A stretch of 64,000 bases of DNA from Maniola hyperantus. Its lineage: Eukaryota; Arthropoda; Insecta; Lepidoptera; Nymphalidae. The stretch lies in assembly GCF_902806685.2 (NCBI RefSeq), contig NC_048546.1, positions 13,625,891 to 13,689,890 of the forward strand, in the 5' to 3' direction. This document shows, in pieces, positions 33,564-44,458 of this stretch. Every line of letters begins with the position of its first letter. The stretch's first letter is position 1. Position numbers and translations under genes: made by a program. The notes under the pieces are model-generated. The model ran no database searches and was not told the DNA's origin. It saw only the letters and a program-made list of their open reading frames with translations.

Positions 33564-33995
33564 GTAAGTTACATAAAGGTAGTAAGTTCTTATCTTTATT
33601 AGATTAGCTGGAACAACCGCGTGCAGTCCTACATAGTCCTTAAAATGCGTCCAAAGTAAACAATGGGAAAGCCATATTTGCTCTATTGTGGCAATGGTCC
33701 ATTCAACCTATTTTAAGGAAATTTGGTATTTTTGAAATATCATACTTCTTTTAAGGAAGAAGAAAATGATTTTAAAAAAACCTTCCCTGGGGTGGAAGCT
33801 ATATCTGTACCTAATTTCATTAAAATCTGTCACACGTATGCACTTTTGCATTTATAATATTAGTATGGATGTTTTATTTTAATAGGGGAAAGCAGCTGTC
33901 ACGATGAGAATGATCGGTACCCTTATTATAAATGCGAAAGTGTGTTTGTTTGTTTGGTTTGTCCTTCAATCACGGCGCAACGGATTGACGTTCGA

Positions 33996-34041
33996 CGACC
34001 TCCCTGGCGCAGTGGTGAGCGCTGTGGTCTTAATAGTGGGA
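33996..34041 (+). mobile_element. Type 1 SINE cut off by the gap
   Basis: The first 46 bases of the SINE ('ctccctggcgcagtggtgag') match 36549 onward. The sequence stops at the N run. Confidence 0.7.
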
Positions 34042-34141
34042 NNNNNNNNNNNNNNNNNNNNNNNNNNNNNNNNNNNNNNNNNNNNNNNNNNNNNNNNNNN
34101 NNNNNNNNNNNNNNNNNNNNNNNNNNNNNNNNNNNNNNNNN
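34042..34141. other. Assembly gap of exactly 100 N
   Basis: A round 100 N normally marks a gap of unknown size between contigs. Confidence 0.98.
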
Positions 34142-34145
34142 CATT

Positions 34146-36596
34146 ACCTCACACGCGGCACAGTAATTCCATGGTTAACGCTTTTGATCACGAATTATCA
34201 CACACCGAATTCACAAAAAAGTCATCGAAATCTTTCAACAAGTAATAATGCACATAGTTTAGAGATGGCGTCGGCCCAACGCGCATGCGCCACCCTCTTT
34301 TTCTCTCCTCCAATCAAGTCATAGATTTGCACGGAGTTAAAACGAGTTTACCCGAGATGGTCCGAGGATATATTCTTTCTTGCTCATGTTCTAGACGATC
34401 TTTGTATTGCTTTCTCGATTGCTGACAGTTGCGTACAATATAAAAAAATTAGATTTGGAGGGAATATTTTTTTTAATTATTAATTGGAATGTACCTACCT
34501 ACTTTGTGCAAAAAATTGATAAATATATTTTAGTACTATTTGGTAACTTCAAGTTTTATTATTTAAATATTTAAAGCCACATTTAAAGCTATGTAACGAG
34601 TAGGTATTTATTCGTGGTTTTAAAACAGAGGAATTATAGGTGCTTAATAAACAGTGGGGCCGATTCTCTAGTACACAATCTCTAAACTAAACTAAATTAA
34701 CAGGTTTAAATCTAGTGCTTTCCTTTTCCGCAAGCAACACTATGAAAGGGATAGCAATAGATTTAGACGTGATATTTTAGTTTAGTTTAGAGATAGTGTA
34801 CAAAGGAATTAGCCACATTGATAAATTTTATTTCTTGAGCGTAGCGAAAAAATTCCAAGCATATGTTCTAACCATAGAGCCAAATCAATCCTCAAATCGT
34901 GCTCAAATCAATCCGATAATTTTCCCATCGTCCCATAAAAATTATAATATAACTAGTTAATTAGGTGGTTTAACATTTTCAAACATTTCTTCAGAGAAGC
35001 CAATACTAATGTTAATAAAAGTACGAAACATATTTATTTATACCTAATCTAGCTGATTAATAAATAATAAATTACTAGCTGATACCCGCGACTTCACCCG
35101 TGTGGATTTAGGTAGGTTTTAAAAATCCCGAGGGAACTCTTTGATTTTTGAATATCACGTCGATCCGTTGCGATGTGATTGAAGGACAAACAAACAAACT
35201 TTCGCATTTATAATATGGGTAACTATAGTTAGCCATATTATAAACGCCTAAAGACGAAAGTCTTTAATGAGTGTGTCCTACCAGTGATGACGTATGGCGC
35301 TGAGACGTGGACACTGACAGTTGGCCTTGTCCACAAGTTCAAAGTCGCTCAGCGGGCTATGGAGCGGGCTATGTTGGGTATCTCTCTGAGGGACAAAATT
35401 CGTAACGAGGAAATCCGTAGAAGAACCAGAGTGACCGACATAGCCCAACGAAGCCAGCTGAAGTGGCAGTGGGCAGGCCACGTCTGCCGCAGAACCGATG
35501 GCCGATGGGGCAGACGTGTTCTGGAGTGGAGACCGCGTATCAGCAAGCGCAGTGTGTCTACTTTTATTACTCTATCTACGACACTGACTTACCAAAGAGT
35601 ATATTATAATCACTACGTTTTATGACTTACCTACCAGTCACCTCTTTCCACTACAGGTGCCACAGACCAAAGAGCATATTGGTCTGTGCCAAAGAGTAAA
35701 TGGAGTAAAAAAACGCATGAACAAAGAAAAAATCGAAAAAATCAAATAACTTTATGAAAATAAGTTATGTTGTTTTTATGTTATCAATTTTGTGCTATTT
35801 CAGTGTGATAAATAAATATGTGTGATTAAAAGTACCTACCACGTACCTACGTATCAACTAAGTTACGATACTTTACACAAGTACCTACCGGCTAACTTAT
35901 ATAAAAAGTTAAACTATAGTGCTTTGGAGTATTCAGTGTAAAATGGCAAGTACATACAGTTATAGTACATAACTTTGCATAAATCATTTTTGTCATGCAG
36001 TACTATAATTTTATGTATTTCAGGACGTCCTCACGAGACCTGCCGAAGAGTTTGGCAACGATGAGACCCTAGAACACCTGTGGGCAGCGAGGGCCATGGA
36101 GCACAGTGATATTTACTTTAACGTAAGTTACATAAAGTAGTAAGTTCTTTATCTTTATTAGATTAGCTGGAACAACCGCGTGCAGTCCTACATAGTCCTT
36201 AAAATGCGTCCAAAGTAACAATGGGAAAGCCATATTTGCTCTATTTGTCAATGGTCATTCAACCTATTTTAATGAAATTTGGTATTTTTGAAATATCATA
36301 CTTCTTTTAAGGAAGAAGAAAATGATTTTAAAAAAACCTTCCCTGGGGTGGAAGCTATATCTGTACCTAATTTCATTAAAATCTGTCACACGTATGCACT
36401 TTTGCATTTATAATATTAGTATGGATGTTTTATTTTAATAGGGGAAAGCAGCTGTCACGATGAGAATGATCGGTACCCTTATTATAAATGCGAAAGTGTG
36501 TTTGTTTGTTGGTTTGTCCTTCAATCACGGCGCAACGGATTGACGTTCGACGACCTCCCTGGCGCAGTGGTGAGCGCTGTGGTCTTAATAGTGGGA
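34146..36596. repeat. Second copy of the ~2.45-kb segment
   Basis: Starts four bases after the N run and matches 31589-34041. It includes a MITE F (34656-34818) and the intact PBDC1 exon. Beyond 36596 the sequence continues uniquely, as does the sequence left of 31589. Confidence 0.93.
35227..35560 (+). mobile_element. RTE-like LINE fragment (reverse transcriptase C-terminal region)
   Basis: One frame reads VMTYGAETWTLTVGLVHKF, then QRAMERAMLGISLRDK, NEEIRRRTRV and LKWQWAGHVCRR to VLEWRPR. This is the region after the polymerase core in RTE-type LINEs. The 5' part is missing. Confidence 0.8.
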
Positions 36597-37468
36597 GGTC
36601 CCGGGTTCGATTCCTGGCAGGGGTTTGGAATTTTATAATTTCTAAATTTCTGGTCTGGTCTGGTGGGAGGCTTCGGCCGTGGCTAGTTACCACCCTACCG
36701 GCAAAGCCGTGCCGCCAAGCGATTTAGCGTTCCGGTACGATGCCGTGTAGAAACCAAAGGGGTATGGGTTTAATAAAAACTGCCATACCCCTTCCAGGTT
36801 AGCCCGCTATAATCTTAGACTGCATCATCACTTACCACCAGGTGAGATTGCAGTCAAGGGCTAACTTGTATCTGAATAATAATAACGTGATTTTTTGCAT
36901 GGGTGTAGATAAAGACCTGGAGAGTGACATAGGCTACTTTTATTCCGGAGAATCAAAGAGTTCCCACAGGATTTAAAAAACCTAATTCCACGCAGATATA
37001 GTTGCGGGCATCAGCTAGTGCAGAAATAAGTGAGACAAGCTAGCTGAGTTAATAAATAAATAACTTATATTATTTCAGGTCCTGTGCTCAGTAGACACAA
37101 GGTGGCTCAGATTGACACCTCACGATGACCTCATATACAACCACTTCAGGCAAGACTTCCCCGACTTAGATGTATCGTACATAAAAGAAAGTGAAATCAA
37201 GAACAACACCAACAAAGCCAAATGGCGTATATTCTGCGAAAAATTTAAAAACATAGTGGAAGACTACAGTTTTGGAACCCTAATGCGTGCAGACACGAAA
37301 GGCGATTATTCAGAGCAAAACACAATTTTAGTGCCTCGAGTGCAGTTTTATGCGATAGAAATTGCCAGAAATAGGGAGGGGTTAAACAATGAAGTCAAAA
37401 AGAAGTTCAAATGTGCATCCAAGGCACAGATGGAAGCTCAGAATAATGCAGCAGAGGTTGCTGCGTAA
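35943..37468 (+). CDS. PBDC1: PBDC1 (polysaccharide biosynthesis domain-containing 1)
   Basis: Clear exons are 36024-36122 (33 codons) and 37079-37468 (129 codons plus TAA), joined in phase 0 with GT-AG borders. The encoded text (RPAEEFGNDETLEHLWA, AMEHSDIYFN, LTPHDDLIYNHFR, NIVEDYSFGTLMR, FYAIEIARNREGLN) fits the PBDC1/CXorf26 family, a small conserved eukaryotic protein of unclear biochemical role despite its name. The end is Lys/Ala-rich. The start is unusual: the nearest upstream ATG (35943-35945) is followed at once by GCAAGT, a GC-type donor, and splicing ATG directly to GAC at 36024 gives a 163-aa protein beginning MDVLTRPAEE. The alternative GTACAT donor three codons in gives the wrong frame. 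The intron at 36123-37078 holds a family A repeat with a nested SINE. Confidence 0.88.
36478..37020 (+). repeat. Family A repeat interrupted by a type 1 SINE
   Basis: Family A begins at 36478 ('cttattataaatgcgaaagt'), stops after 'ggattgacgt' near 36546 and resumes with 'acgtgattttttgcatggg' near 36886, ending 'catcagctagt' at 37019. The repeated ACGT at the two joints is the probable target duplication. Confidence 0.8.
36549..36885 (+). mobile_element. tRNA-derived SINE (type 1), full copy
   Basis: Box A 'tggcgcagtggtgagcgc' and box B 'ggttcgattcc' are both present. The body has 'ggcaaagccgtgccgcc', and the end is (aat)n. Confidence 0.8.
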
Positions 37469-37539
37469 AATGGACCTTTGATAGAATCTTGAAACCAGAT
37501 TAATATTTGTTACTTACTTAGCATTTGCTTAGCACCACT

Positions 37540-37732
37540 ACCCATATTATAAATGCGAAAATGTGTTAGTTTATTAATTCAATCACGTCGCAATGGAGCA
37601 CCGAGACAACATTATTTTTTTGATGTTAAAGAGATGGAGAGTGACATGGGCTACTTTTTACAAATCAAAGCGTTGCTCCTGGATTTTTAAGAACCTAAAT
37701 CCACGCGGACGAAGCCGCGGGCGTCAACTAGG
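37540..37732 (+). repeat. Dispersed repeat family A copy downstream of PBDC1
   Basis: From 'cccatattataaatgcgaaa' to 'gaagccgcgggcgtcaacta'. A short open frame here (86 codons) is not a gene. Confidence 0.7.
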
Positions 37733-37739
37733 CTCTCTG

Positions 37740-39642
37740 TATGGACTGTTTATTCTATCACTCTTAATGAGATGTCTAAATTATTTGAATCATTGGTGTC
37801 CACAAATACAATGTTATTTTATATTTTGTTCATTTTCTTTAAAAACTATTTGAAATTATTGGTTATCCTAAATCTATATTCATCCATATCTATATCACAT
37901 ATATCCACCTGACAGAAAGAAATGGAAACAGCTGATCCTTTTGATGCAGGGATCTTGCCAGTACCACAATCTTTAGGAATGAAGGAATGACCATAGAGAG
38001 AGAGAAATCTATATTAGTATGTTTAGTAGGTAGTTAGCTGAGTAGGTAACATTTATTGAGCTGGATCTTAGTATTTAAGAATAAAATAGCTATGTTCACT
38101 ATGAAAATATAAATAATTTTCAAATACTGTGGCTTATTCTCTTGTACACAATCTCTAAACTAAACTAAAATTACACGTCTAAATCTATTGCTATCCCTTT
38201 CATAATGTTGCTTGCGGAAAAGAATGGCACTAGATTTAGACCTGTTAATTTAGTTTAGTTTAGAGATTGTGTACAAGAGAATCGGCCCCAATGTATTGAT
38301 AGTAATTTGCTGTGATTGTAAAAATACTATGGCTGACCATGATTTTTGAATTCAGTTCTACATTTATGTATTTAGTTGTTTTGGCTGCAAGTAGTATACT
38401 AGATACTGAGTTCCTTTAGAAGAATCTTATGAAGATGTATTATTCTCTGGTAGAAACAACTTCAGAAAAATCTATACATATAAATGTTACTAGAATTTCA
38501 TCATCATCATTATCAGCCGAGCTGAATAATTTCATGATTTGTTCCAAATATTTTTTATAGTCAAAAGTTCTAGATTAATTCCTATAATAATATTATCTCA
38601 CTTGAAAACGGCAGCTTAAAAGACAATAAAAAAGTGTAAACTGTAATTTTTGGTCATAATTAATATGTATAATTATTGTATCCTTTCTAGCCACTATAGT
38701 TTCACCCATAGAATAAGTTTTATGTGAATATTGTACGAACATAGCTATTTAGTCCTAATTGAAATGGCTAACATTGGGAATGTATCTTTTTACAAGCTGT
38801 GGTTTTATTCAAATTCTTTCATTTTCATCCTCCTAAATAGTCTGAAGAATTGTTTGACAATATAACACATAACTAAGTAGTCTGGTGTGAGGCTTTTTTG
38901 GTTTTAATGAAAGTGCCATACAGATTCCACTCATGGCAGAAATAAATCAACCTTTCTGTAATCTGTCAACAATAGCAGTGTTGTTTTATTGTTAAAAATT
39001 GTATGGTCTTTTTTGCTCGCATTATTGCTTGGTAATTTATCAAAAGATTTTATAGATAGATTGATTTTAAGCAATGATAAAAAATAATTGATTAAAACGC
39101 CATAGTTCTTTAAAGCTGGGCCCCCTACTAATACATCGTGAACATGATATTACTTATACTTAATAAATGGTAGATTCCCAAGGTTAACTAAATAATAACG
39201 TTGTTTCAATAATAATCATAACCTGCCATTATTCATTAGTGTTAGGTACTGTAATAAATAAGAAGCCTAAATTAGCGCTGTAACTCATTATAACAATAAG
39301 GTTCGAGATGGACCAGCATTTTAGAATAATTAGGTAATTAATGAAATTGTAAAAAAAAATGAGTGAGGTGCTCAATTTCTCATACATTTTTGATAATAAA
39401 TTTTTTGATCAAAATTTTTGTACATATTATTTTACATCCATGATTATAAGTGTATAATAATAAGAATAATAATTTATTGAAATGAGTTTCCTACCCCTCT
39501 GCACTAGGAAATACCTGTATTGCAGAAGGTAGTTCTGGGATACAAAAGTTTTTTAATTTAGGCACCAAAATCCAATATCTAATCTAAATCCAAATCTAGG
39601 TTATATTTAGTATAGCATACTTGTAAAAATTCTATTGGCAGT
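37740..39642. other. AT-rich intergenic DNA with one MITE
   Basis: Apart from the MITE F at 38130-38292, I see no gene or recognisable repeat. Confidence 0.45.
38130..38292. mobile_element. MITE family F copy
   Basis: Inverted arms with 'acaatctctaaactaaac' and 'tttagagattgtgtacaag'. The ends are '(g)gcttattctc' and 'gagaatcggcccc'. Its middle is inverted relative to the copy at 16514. Confidence 0.8.
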
Positions 39643-39824
39643 TGTATAATTTATAATACTTTAGTATAAATAATATGACAATAAAATAGCCTGCATCAAG
39701 TGTATAGAAAATATATTATAATTTAATAATCACAAATCACAAGATGACTTTTTCTAACTAAGACTAATGACTAATCACCGACCTCTTGTATCAAGATTGA
39801 CACAGACTATGTATACTCATAACA
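39643..39824 (-). repeat. 3' LTR of the young Gypsy element
   Basis: 182 bp, identical to the copy at 44277-44458. It contains AATAAT/AATATA-rich DNA and ends next to the purine tract at 39825-39835. Confidence 0.96.
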
Positions 39825-40012
39825 TCTCCCTTTTTCATTTTGTTTTGTTTTTTAAAACATTAACTTAACTTATGAAGACATTAGGACCAACACAATGTGT
39901 GACAATTTTATAAAAATTTACATACTGACATTTGACATAACATTTTAACTTATAGACTGACAGTGGTACGACTATAGTTTGAAAACTTAAAATCTACTTT
40001 CACAAATTATCC

Positions 40013-43000
40013 TTAATCATAGCAATCTTGAAATCTAACTGGGGGTTTGACCTGTCTACCACTTATTGTTGTCTTTATTCCCTTATCTTTACTTTCTTTA
40101 CAATCTTCCATTCTCATTTCCTTCTTTGGACTGACATGTTTACTACTGACTGGACTTTCTACTTTGTTTTCATGAATTGTATCCTTAGTTGGACTTGAAG
40201 AATGCGAAGATAGCAAGTGCTGGCGATTTCTTCTGTATGTAGACCCATCTGGAGCTTCAACTATAAATGATCTAGGTTGCTCACATTCCTTGACAATTTT
40301 TCCCGGTTGCCATTTTGACTCTGGTGACTTTTTAAACATAATTTTATCTCCTTTGTTGACATTAGGCAAATTTTTTGACTTTTTATCATAATAAAACTTT
40401 TGTTTATAATTATTCTGTTGTTTTATTTTCTTGTATATCCTATGACTCATTACTTTAGGTTCAAGGTGTTTTACAACAGTAGGTATAAGTGTTCTGAGAC
40501 GACGGGACATCAGTAACTCAGATGGAGACGGTAGGTTGTTTCTAGGTGTAGTTCTGTATTGCAATAATGCAAGATATGGATCATCACCTGACTCTGCACA
40601 TTTAGTAAGTATGCGTTTTACAATTTTTACTCCAGACTCCACTAATCCATTAGAACGAGGCAGGTATGGACTAGATGTGGTATGAGTTATATTCCATGAC
40701 TCTAAGAACTGTTTGAATTCCTGGGAATTATAAGGCGGACCGTTATCCGTGTTCGCAAATACAGGAATTCCGTGGCGACTGAATATAGGTTTCAGCGCAT
40801 TTATCAGAGCTTTGGCTCCCGTTGAACTGACATTAGCAATTTCAATATAATTTGAATAATAATCTTCAACGACAAGTATAGTTTGATTTTTGAATTTTAA
40901 ATAATCCATGCCCACTTTTTCCCAAGGAAAAGAACAAATTTTATGTGACACAAGAGGTTCAGGCGGATTAGCATTCCTGTGTGATAGACATATTTCACAA
41001 TTTTCCACACACTGTTGTATATCATGTGACATTAAGGGCCAATATACAACTCCTCTGGCAAAATTCTTTGATTTTTCGATGCCTTGATGACCACTGTGTA
41101 TTATTTTCAAAATTTCTGACCTTAATTTTGTAGGTATTATAAGACTGTTACCTTTTAATAATAAATTACCGACAGCATGGACTTCATGACGACAATTCCA
41201 ATAGGGTAGGACTAGTTTATTGACTTCTGACTTTCTATCAGGCCATCCTTTCTGATAGTATTTTTTCAGTAGCTGCAAACATTCATCATTTTCCGTAGCC
41301 TCGACAAGCCACTGAAGACGTTCTTCTGAAATAGGTAAGTTTTTTACTAGCATATTGACATGAACCATGACATCTTCATCCAACTCATCTTCACTACACT
41401 CAGGTAAAGCTGCACGTGATAAAGAATCGGCAATATACATTTTAGTGCCAGGTTTGTATTCAACCTTTAGGTCGTAGGACTGTAATCTCAGCATTAACCT
41501 CTGCAGACGTGTTGGGACTTCAGTTAAAGGCTTTTTAAATAAAGTAATTAATGGACGATGATCTGTTTCTACTGTGACTATTTTACCATAAAGATATTGA
41601 TGAAATCGAATACATCCAAAGACAATGGCATATAGTTCTTTTTCAATTTGTGCCATGTTCTTCTGACTTGACGTTAATGTTTTAGAAGCATAACAAATTG
41701 GATGATTATCTTGAAGCAAGACTGCACCAACTGCTGACTGACTTGAATCGACTGACAAGACTACTGACTTTTTGACATTATAGTGTGATAAGACTGGCGC
41801 TTGACAAATAATATTTTTTAGACGTGTAAATGTAGCTTCATGACTCTCATTCCATGACCATTCGCTTGACTTTTTTAATAATAGACGTAGAGGTTCAGTT
41901 TCCTCTGCCAAATTCTTAATAAATCCTCCCAGATAATTTAAAATTCCTAGAAATCTTTGTAGATCCTTGAGACAGACAGGCGACGGCATATCTTTGATAG
42001 CCCTGACTTTATCTGGGTCGGGGGACACTCCATTTTTTGAAAATATATGTCCTAAATATTTGACTTGTGTATGACCAAATTTACACTTACTTCTATTAAA
42101 CTTTAGGTTGACTTCTTGAGCTTTTTTAAACACTCTTTGTAGATTTTCATCATGTTCTTGACGATCCTTGCCATAGACTAAAATATCATCAGCATACACC
42201 ATGACTCCAGGTAGTACACCAAATGTTTCTGTCATAATTCTATGAAATATTTCAGGGGCACAGTTGATACCAAAAGGTAATCTCTTAAACCTGTACCGGC
42301 CAAATGGGGTGTTGAATGTACACAACATTGAACTTTCTAAATCAAGACAGATAACCCAAAATCCACTGCTAGCATCCAGCGTAGAAAAATATGATGCTCC
42401 ATGTAGCTTGGATCGCACAATATCAATAGTAGGTATTGGATAATGTGATCTACATATCGCTTCGTTCAAATTTCTTGGGTCAAGACAGACTCTAAGTTGA
42501 CCATTTTTCTTTTCGACTAAAATAAGTGAACTCACCCATGACGTTGGCTCGGTAACCTTGGTGATGACATCCAGACTTTCCATATGGTCCAATTCCTTCT
42601 TCAGTCTATCATGTAATGAGAATGGAACTTTCCGTGGTGGATCAATTTTGGGACGGACATCTTTATTGACAGTAATGTGACACTCACCAGGTAGACAGCC
42701 CAATCCATCGAATACAGATTTATACTTAGACAAAAGACTCTGTAAATCATTATTATTATTAATATAATATGACTGTAAATGTGACTGAACATGACAATTA
42801 TTTTTATAATGTGACTGTGACTGACAATTATTATTGTTAACTTGACAATTATGAGACTCGGACAGAGTTTGACTATCACTTGTGACTGGATTTGACTCAT
42901 AGTTCTGACATACACTTTGACAATGACTTGTGACTGGGTTTGACTCATAATTCTGACATACACTTTGACAATCATCTGACTTGGCTATATTAAAGACTCT

Positions 43001-44248
43001 TTTAATAAGACCTAACTCTGTACATGTACTTTTACCAATGACAGTTGGAGACGACACATTTGCTATAATAAAATTAATTGTTTTTGACTGAGATTGACTA
43101 TTTATATGATAGGTACATTCAAGCTTTTGTTGACCTAATATTGGAATACTATTTCCACAATAAGACGTTACTTTGGCATGACAAGGTGACAAATTCTCAA
43201 TGACATTTAATGACTGAAACAAATTATATGACATGACATTAGCATCACTTCCTGTATCTAAAATACACTGTACATTTATGTTATTAATTAAAAAATTAAC
43301 ACTCCAATCTGCATTTGTAGATAGACTTGAATTTAAATGCCCGACAAATAAACAGTTTGACTCATTACCTTCATATGTATCATTATCCTCTTGTTGTACA
43401 TATTTCACTTGTTTAGACTTACAAAATGCTGCATAATGACCTAAAAATGAACACTTTTTGCACCTTGCATTGCGCGCTGGACATTTAAATCGATGAACTT
43501 GTCCACACCGAGTACATATATTCCTATTTTGAGACTGTGATCTATTTCTTGACTGAGCCATTGTTCTTGACTGCGACCTTGCTCTTGACTGTGACATAGA
43601 CTGACTGAGTGACTGACGTTGGAAGAACACATTAGTAGATTCCTTGAATTCGGCTGCATGAGACTTTGCTGACACTATAGTTTTTGACAGATTCCTTGCC
43701 CGTTCTAGGGTCAAATCCTCTTCGAGTAAAAGTTTTTCCCGAACATGTTGATAATTTTCATGCATGTTAGTGATATAAATATCCTTTATCATTCTTTCTT
43801 GTAAACTCTCGAATTCGCAGGACTTACTTTTGTTTATTAAACGTGTTAAGAAGTCTTCCAGACTTTCACCTACATTTTGTTTTGTTGTAAAAAACTTGTA
43901 GCATTCATAGGTTATGTTTCTTTTCGGCACAAAATATTCTTCAAATTTCTTTATTAGTTGACTGTACGTAATTTCTTCTATGTCTAGACTGAAAGTGTTG
44001 AATATTTCCAGGCATTCACTGCCTATAAAATGTAAAAATACTGCGACTTTTCTTGCATCAGATTCCTCGGAAAGGCCACTTGCCTTTAAAAATATGCCAA
44101 ATGCTTGTTGCCACTTCTTCCAATTAACTGCACAATTGCCCTCCAGGCTCATAGGCTTAACGTTTCCGACTATATTGAGCCTTTTTGATGTGACTTCGGT
44201 GACATTTGTTTGTCCTTCGTGCTGTCTCTCAACTTTTGTGTCCGGCAT
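40013..44248 (-). CDS. Gag-pol polyprotein of the young Gypsy element
   Basis: A single frame of 1411 aa. The ATG at 44248 is used; an in-frame GTG four codons upstream is not a likely start. Order: Gag-like helical region (about 30-190); Ser/Gln/Arg-rich linker; zinc knuckles (about 243-275, the second being CKKCSFLGHYAAFC); protease with LDTGSDANVMS near 331; Asn/Gln/Ser-rich spacer with a 16-residue tandem duplication near 425-455; reverse transcriptase with YADDILVYG near 685; RNase H (SVDSSQSAVGAVL, ETDHRPL); H2C2 zinc segment about 1050-1085; integrase with D, D, E near 1112, 1169 and 1203; and a basic C-terminus. Gag and pol need no frameshift. It resembles K02A2.6-like Ty3/Gypsy polyproteins. 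No env frame is seen. No damage is visible. Confidence 0.96.
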   Translation of the reverse strand: MPDTKVERQHEGQTNVTEVTSKRLNIVGNVKPMSLEGNCAVNWKKWQQAFGIFLKASGLSEESDARKVAVFLHFIGSECLEIFNTFSLDIEEITYSQLIKKFEEYFVPKRNITYECYKFFTTKQNVGESLEDFLTRLINKSKSCEFESLQERMIKDIYITNMHENYQHVREKLLLEEDLTLERARNLSKTIVSAKSHAAEFKESTNVFFQRQSLSQSMSQSRARSQSRTMAQSRNRSQSQNRNICTRCGQVHRFKCPARNARCKKCSFLGHYAAFCKSKQVKYVQQEDNDTYEGNESNCLFVGHLNSSLSTNADWSVNFLINNINVQCILDTGSDANVMSYNLFQSLNVIENLSPCHAKVTSYCGNSIPILGQQKLECTYHINSQSQSKTINFIIANVSSPTVIGKSTCTELGLIKRVFNIAKSDDCQSVCQNYESNPVTSHCQSVCQNYESNPVTSDSQTLSESHNCQVNNNNCQSQSHYKNNCHVQSHLQSYYINNNNDLQSLLSKYKSVFDGLGCLPGECHITVNKDVRPKIDPPRKVPFSLHDRLKKELDHMESLDVITKVTEPTSWVSSLILVEKKNGQLRVCLDPRNLNEAICRSHYPIPTIDIVRSKLHGASYFSTLDASSGFWVICLDLESSMLCTFNTPFGRYRFKRLPFGINCAPEIFHRIMTETFGVLPGVMVYADDILVYGKDRQEHDENLQRVFKKAQEVNLKFNRSKCKFGHTQVKYLGHIFSKNGVSPDPDKVRAIKDMPSPVCLKDLQRFLGILNYLGGFIKNLAEETEPLRLLLKKSSEWSWNESHEATFTRLKNIICQAPVLSHYNVKKSVVLSVDSSQSAVGAVLLQDNHPICYASKTLTSSQKNMAQIEKELYAIVFGCIRFHQYLYGKIVTVETDHRPLITLFKKPLTEVPTRLQRLMLRLQSYDLKVEYKPGTKMYIADSLSRAALPECSEDELDEDVMVHVNMLVKNLPISEERLQWLVEATENDECLQLLKKYYQKGWPDRKSEVNKLVLPYWNCRHEVHAVGNLLLKGNSLIIPTKLRSEILKIIHSGHQGIEKSKNFARGVVYWPLMSHDIQQCVENCEICLSHRNANPPEPLVSHKICSFPWEKVGMDYLKFKNQTILVVEDYYSNYIEIANVSSTGAKALINALKPIFSRHGIPVFANTDNGPPYNSQEFKQFLESWNITHTTSSPYLPRSNGLVESGVKIVKRILTKCAESGDDPYLALLQYRTTPRNNLPSPSELLMSRRLRTLIPTVVKHLEPKVMSHRIYKKIKQQNNYKQKFYYDKKSKNLPNVNKGDKIMFKKSPESKWQPGKIVKECEQPRSFIVEAPDGSTYRRNRQHLLSSHSSSPTKDTIHENKVESPVSSKHVSPKKEMRMEDCKESKDKGIKTTISGRQVKPPVRFQDCYD

Positions 44249-44276
44249 GGTTTTTTCCACGACACTTCTGACACCA

Positions 44277-44458
44277 TGTATAATTTATAATACTTTAGTA
44301 TAAATAATATGACAATAAAATAGCCTGCATCAAGTGTATAGAAAATATATTATAATTTAATAATCACAAATCACAAGATGACTTTTTCTAACTAAGACTA
44401 ATGACTAATCACCGACCTCTTGTATCAAGATTGACACAGACTATGTATACTCATAACA
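44277..44458 (-). repeat. 5' LTR of the young Gypsy element
   Basis: 182 bp. Its transcription-side end abuts the primer-binding site. No substitution relative to the 3' LTR was found by eye. Confidence 0.96.

Larger units (their letters stand above)
31589..34041. repeat. First copy of a ~2.45-kb segment repeated across the gap
   Basis: Matches 34146-36596 essentially base for base, with small indels, many in homopolymers. It ends exactly where the N run begins. It contains a MITE F (32097-32262), a family A piece (about 32515-32660, -), an RTE-LINE segment (32672-33000) and a PBDC1 exon (33466-33563). Confidence 0.93.
39643..44458 (-). mobile_element. Complete Ty3/Gypsy LTR retrotransposon, very young
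   Basis: LTRs of 182 bp at 39643-39824 and 44277-44458 appear identical base for base. They run TG...CA on the element's strand and are flanked by the 5-bp duplication GCAGT (39638-39642 and 44459-44463). The primer-binding site TGGTGTCAGAAGTG follows the 5' LTR directly (44276 downward), and a purine tract AAAAAGGGAGA precedes the 3' LTR (39825-39835). One intact gag-pol frame fills the interior. Every part needed for autonomous retrotransposition is visible, and identical LTRs mean a very recent insertion. It lies between PBDC1 and NO66. Confidence 0.97.

Noticed and set aside
42601..42975. 124-codon frame inside the young Gypsy element
   Set aside because: Alternative frame of the repeat-rich spacer between protease and reverse transcriptase.
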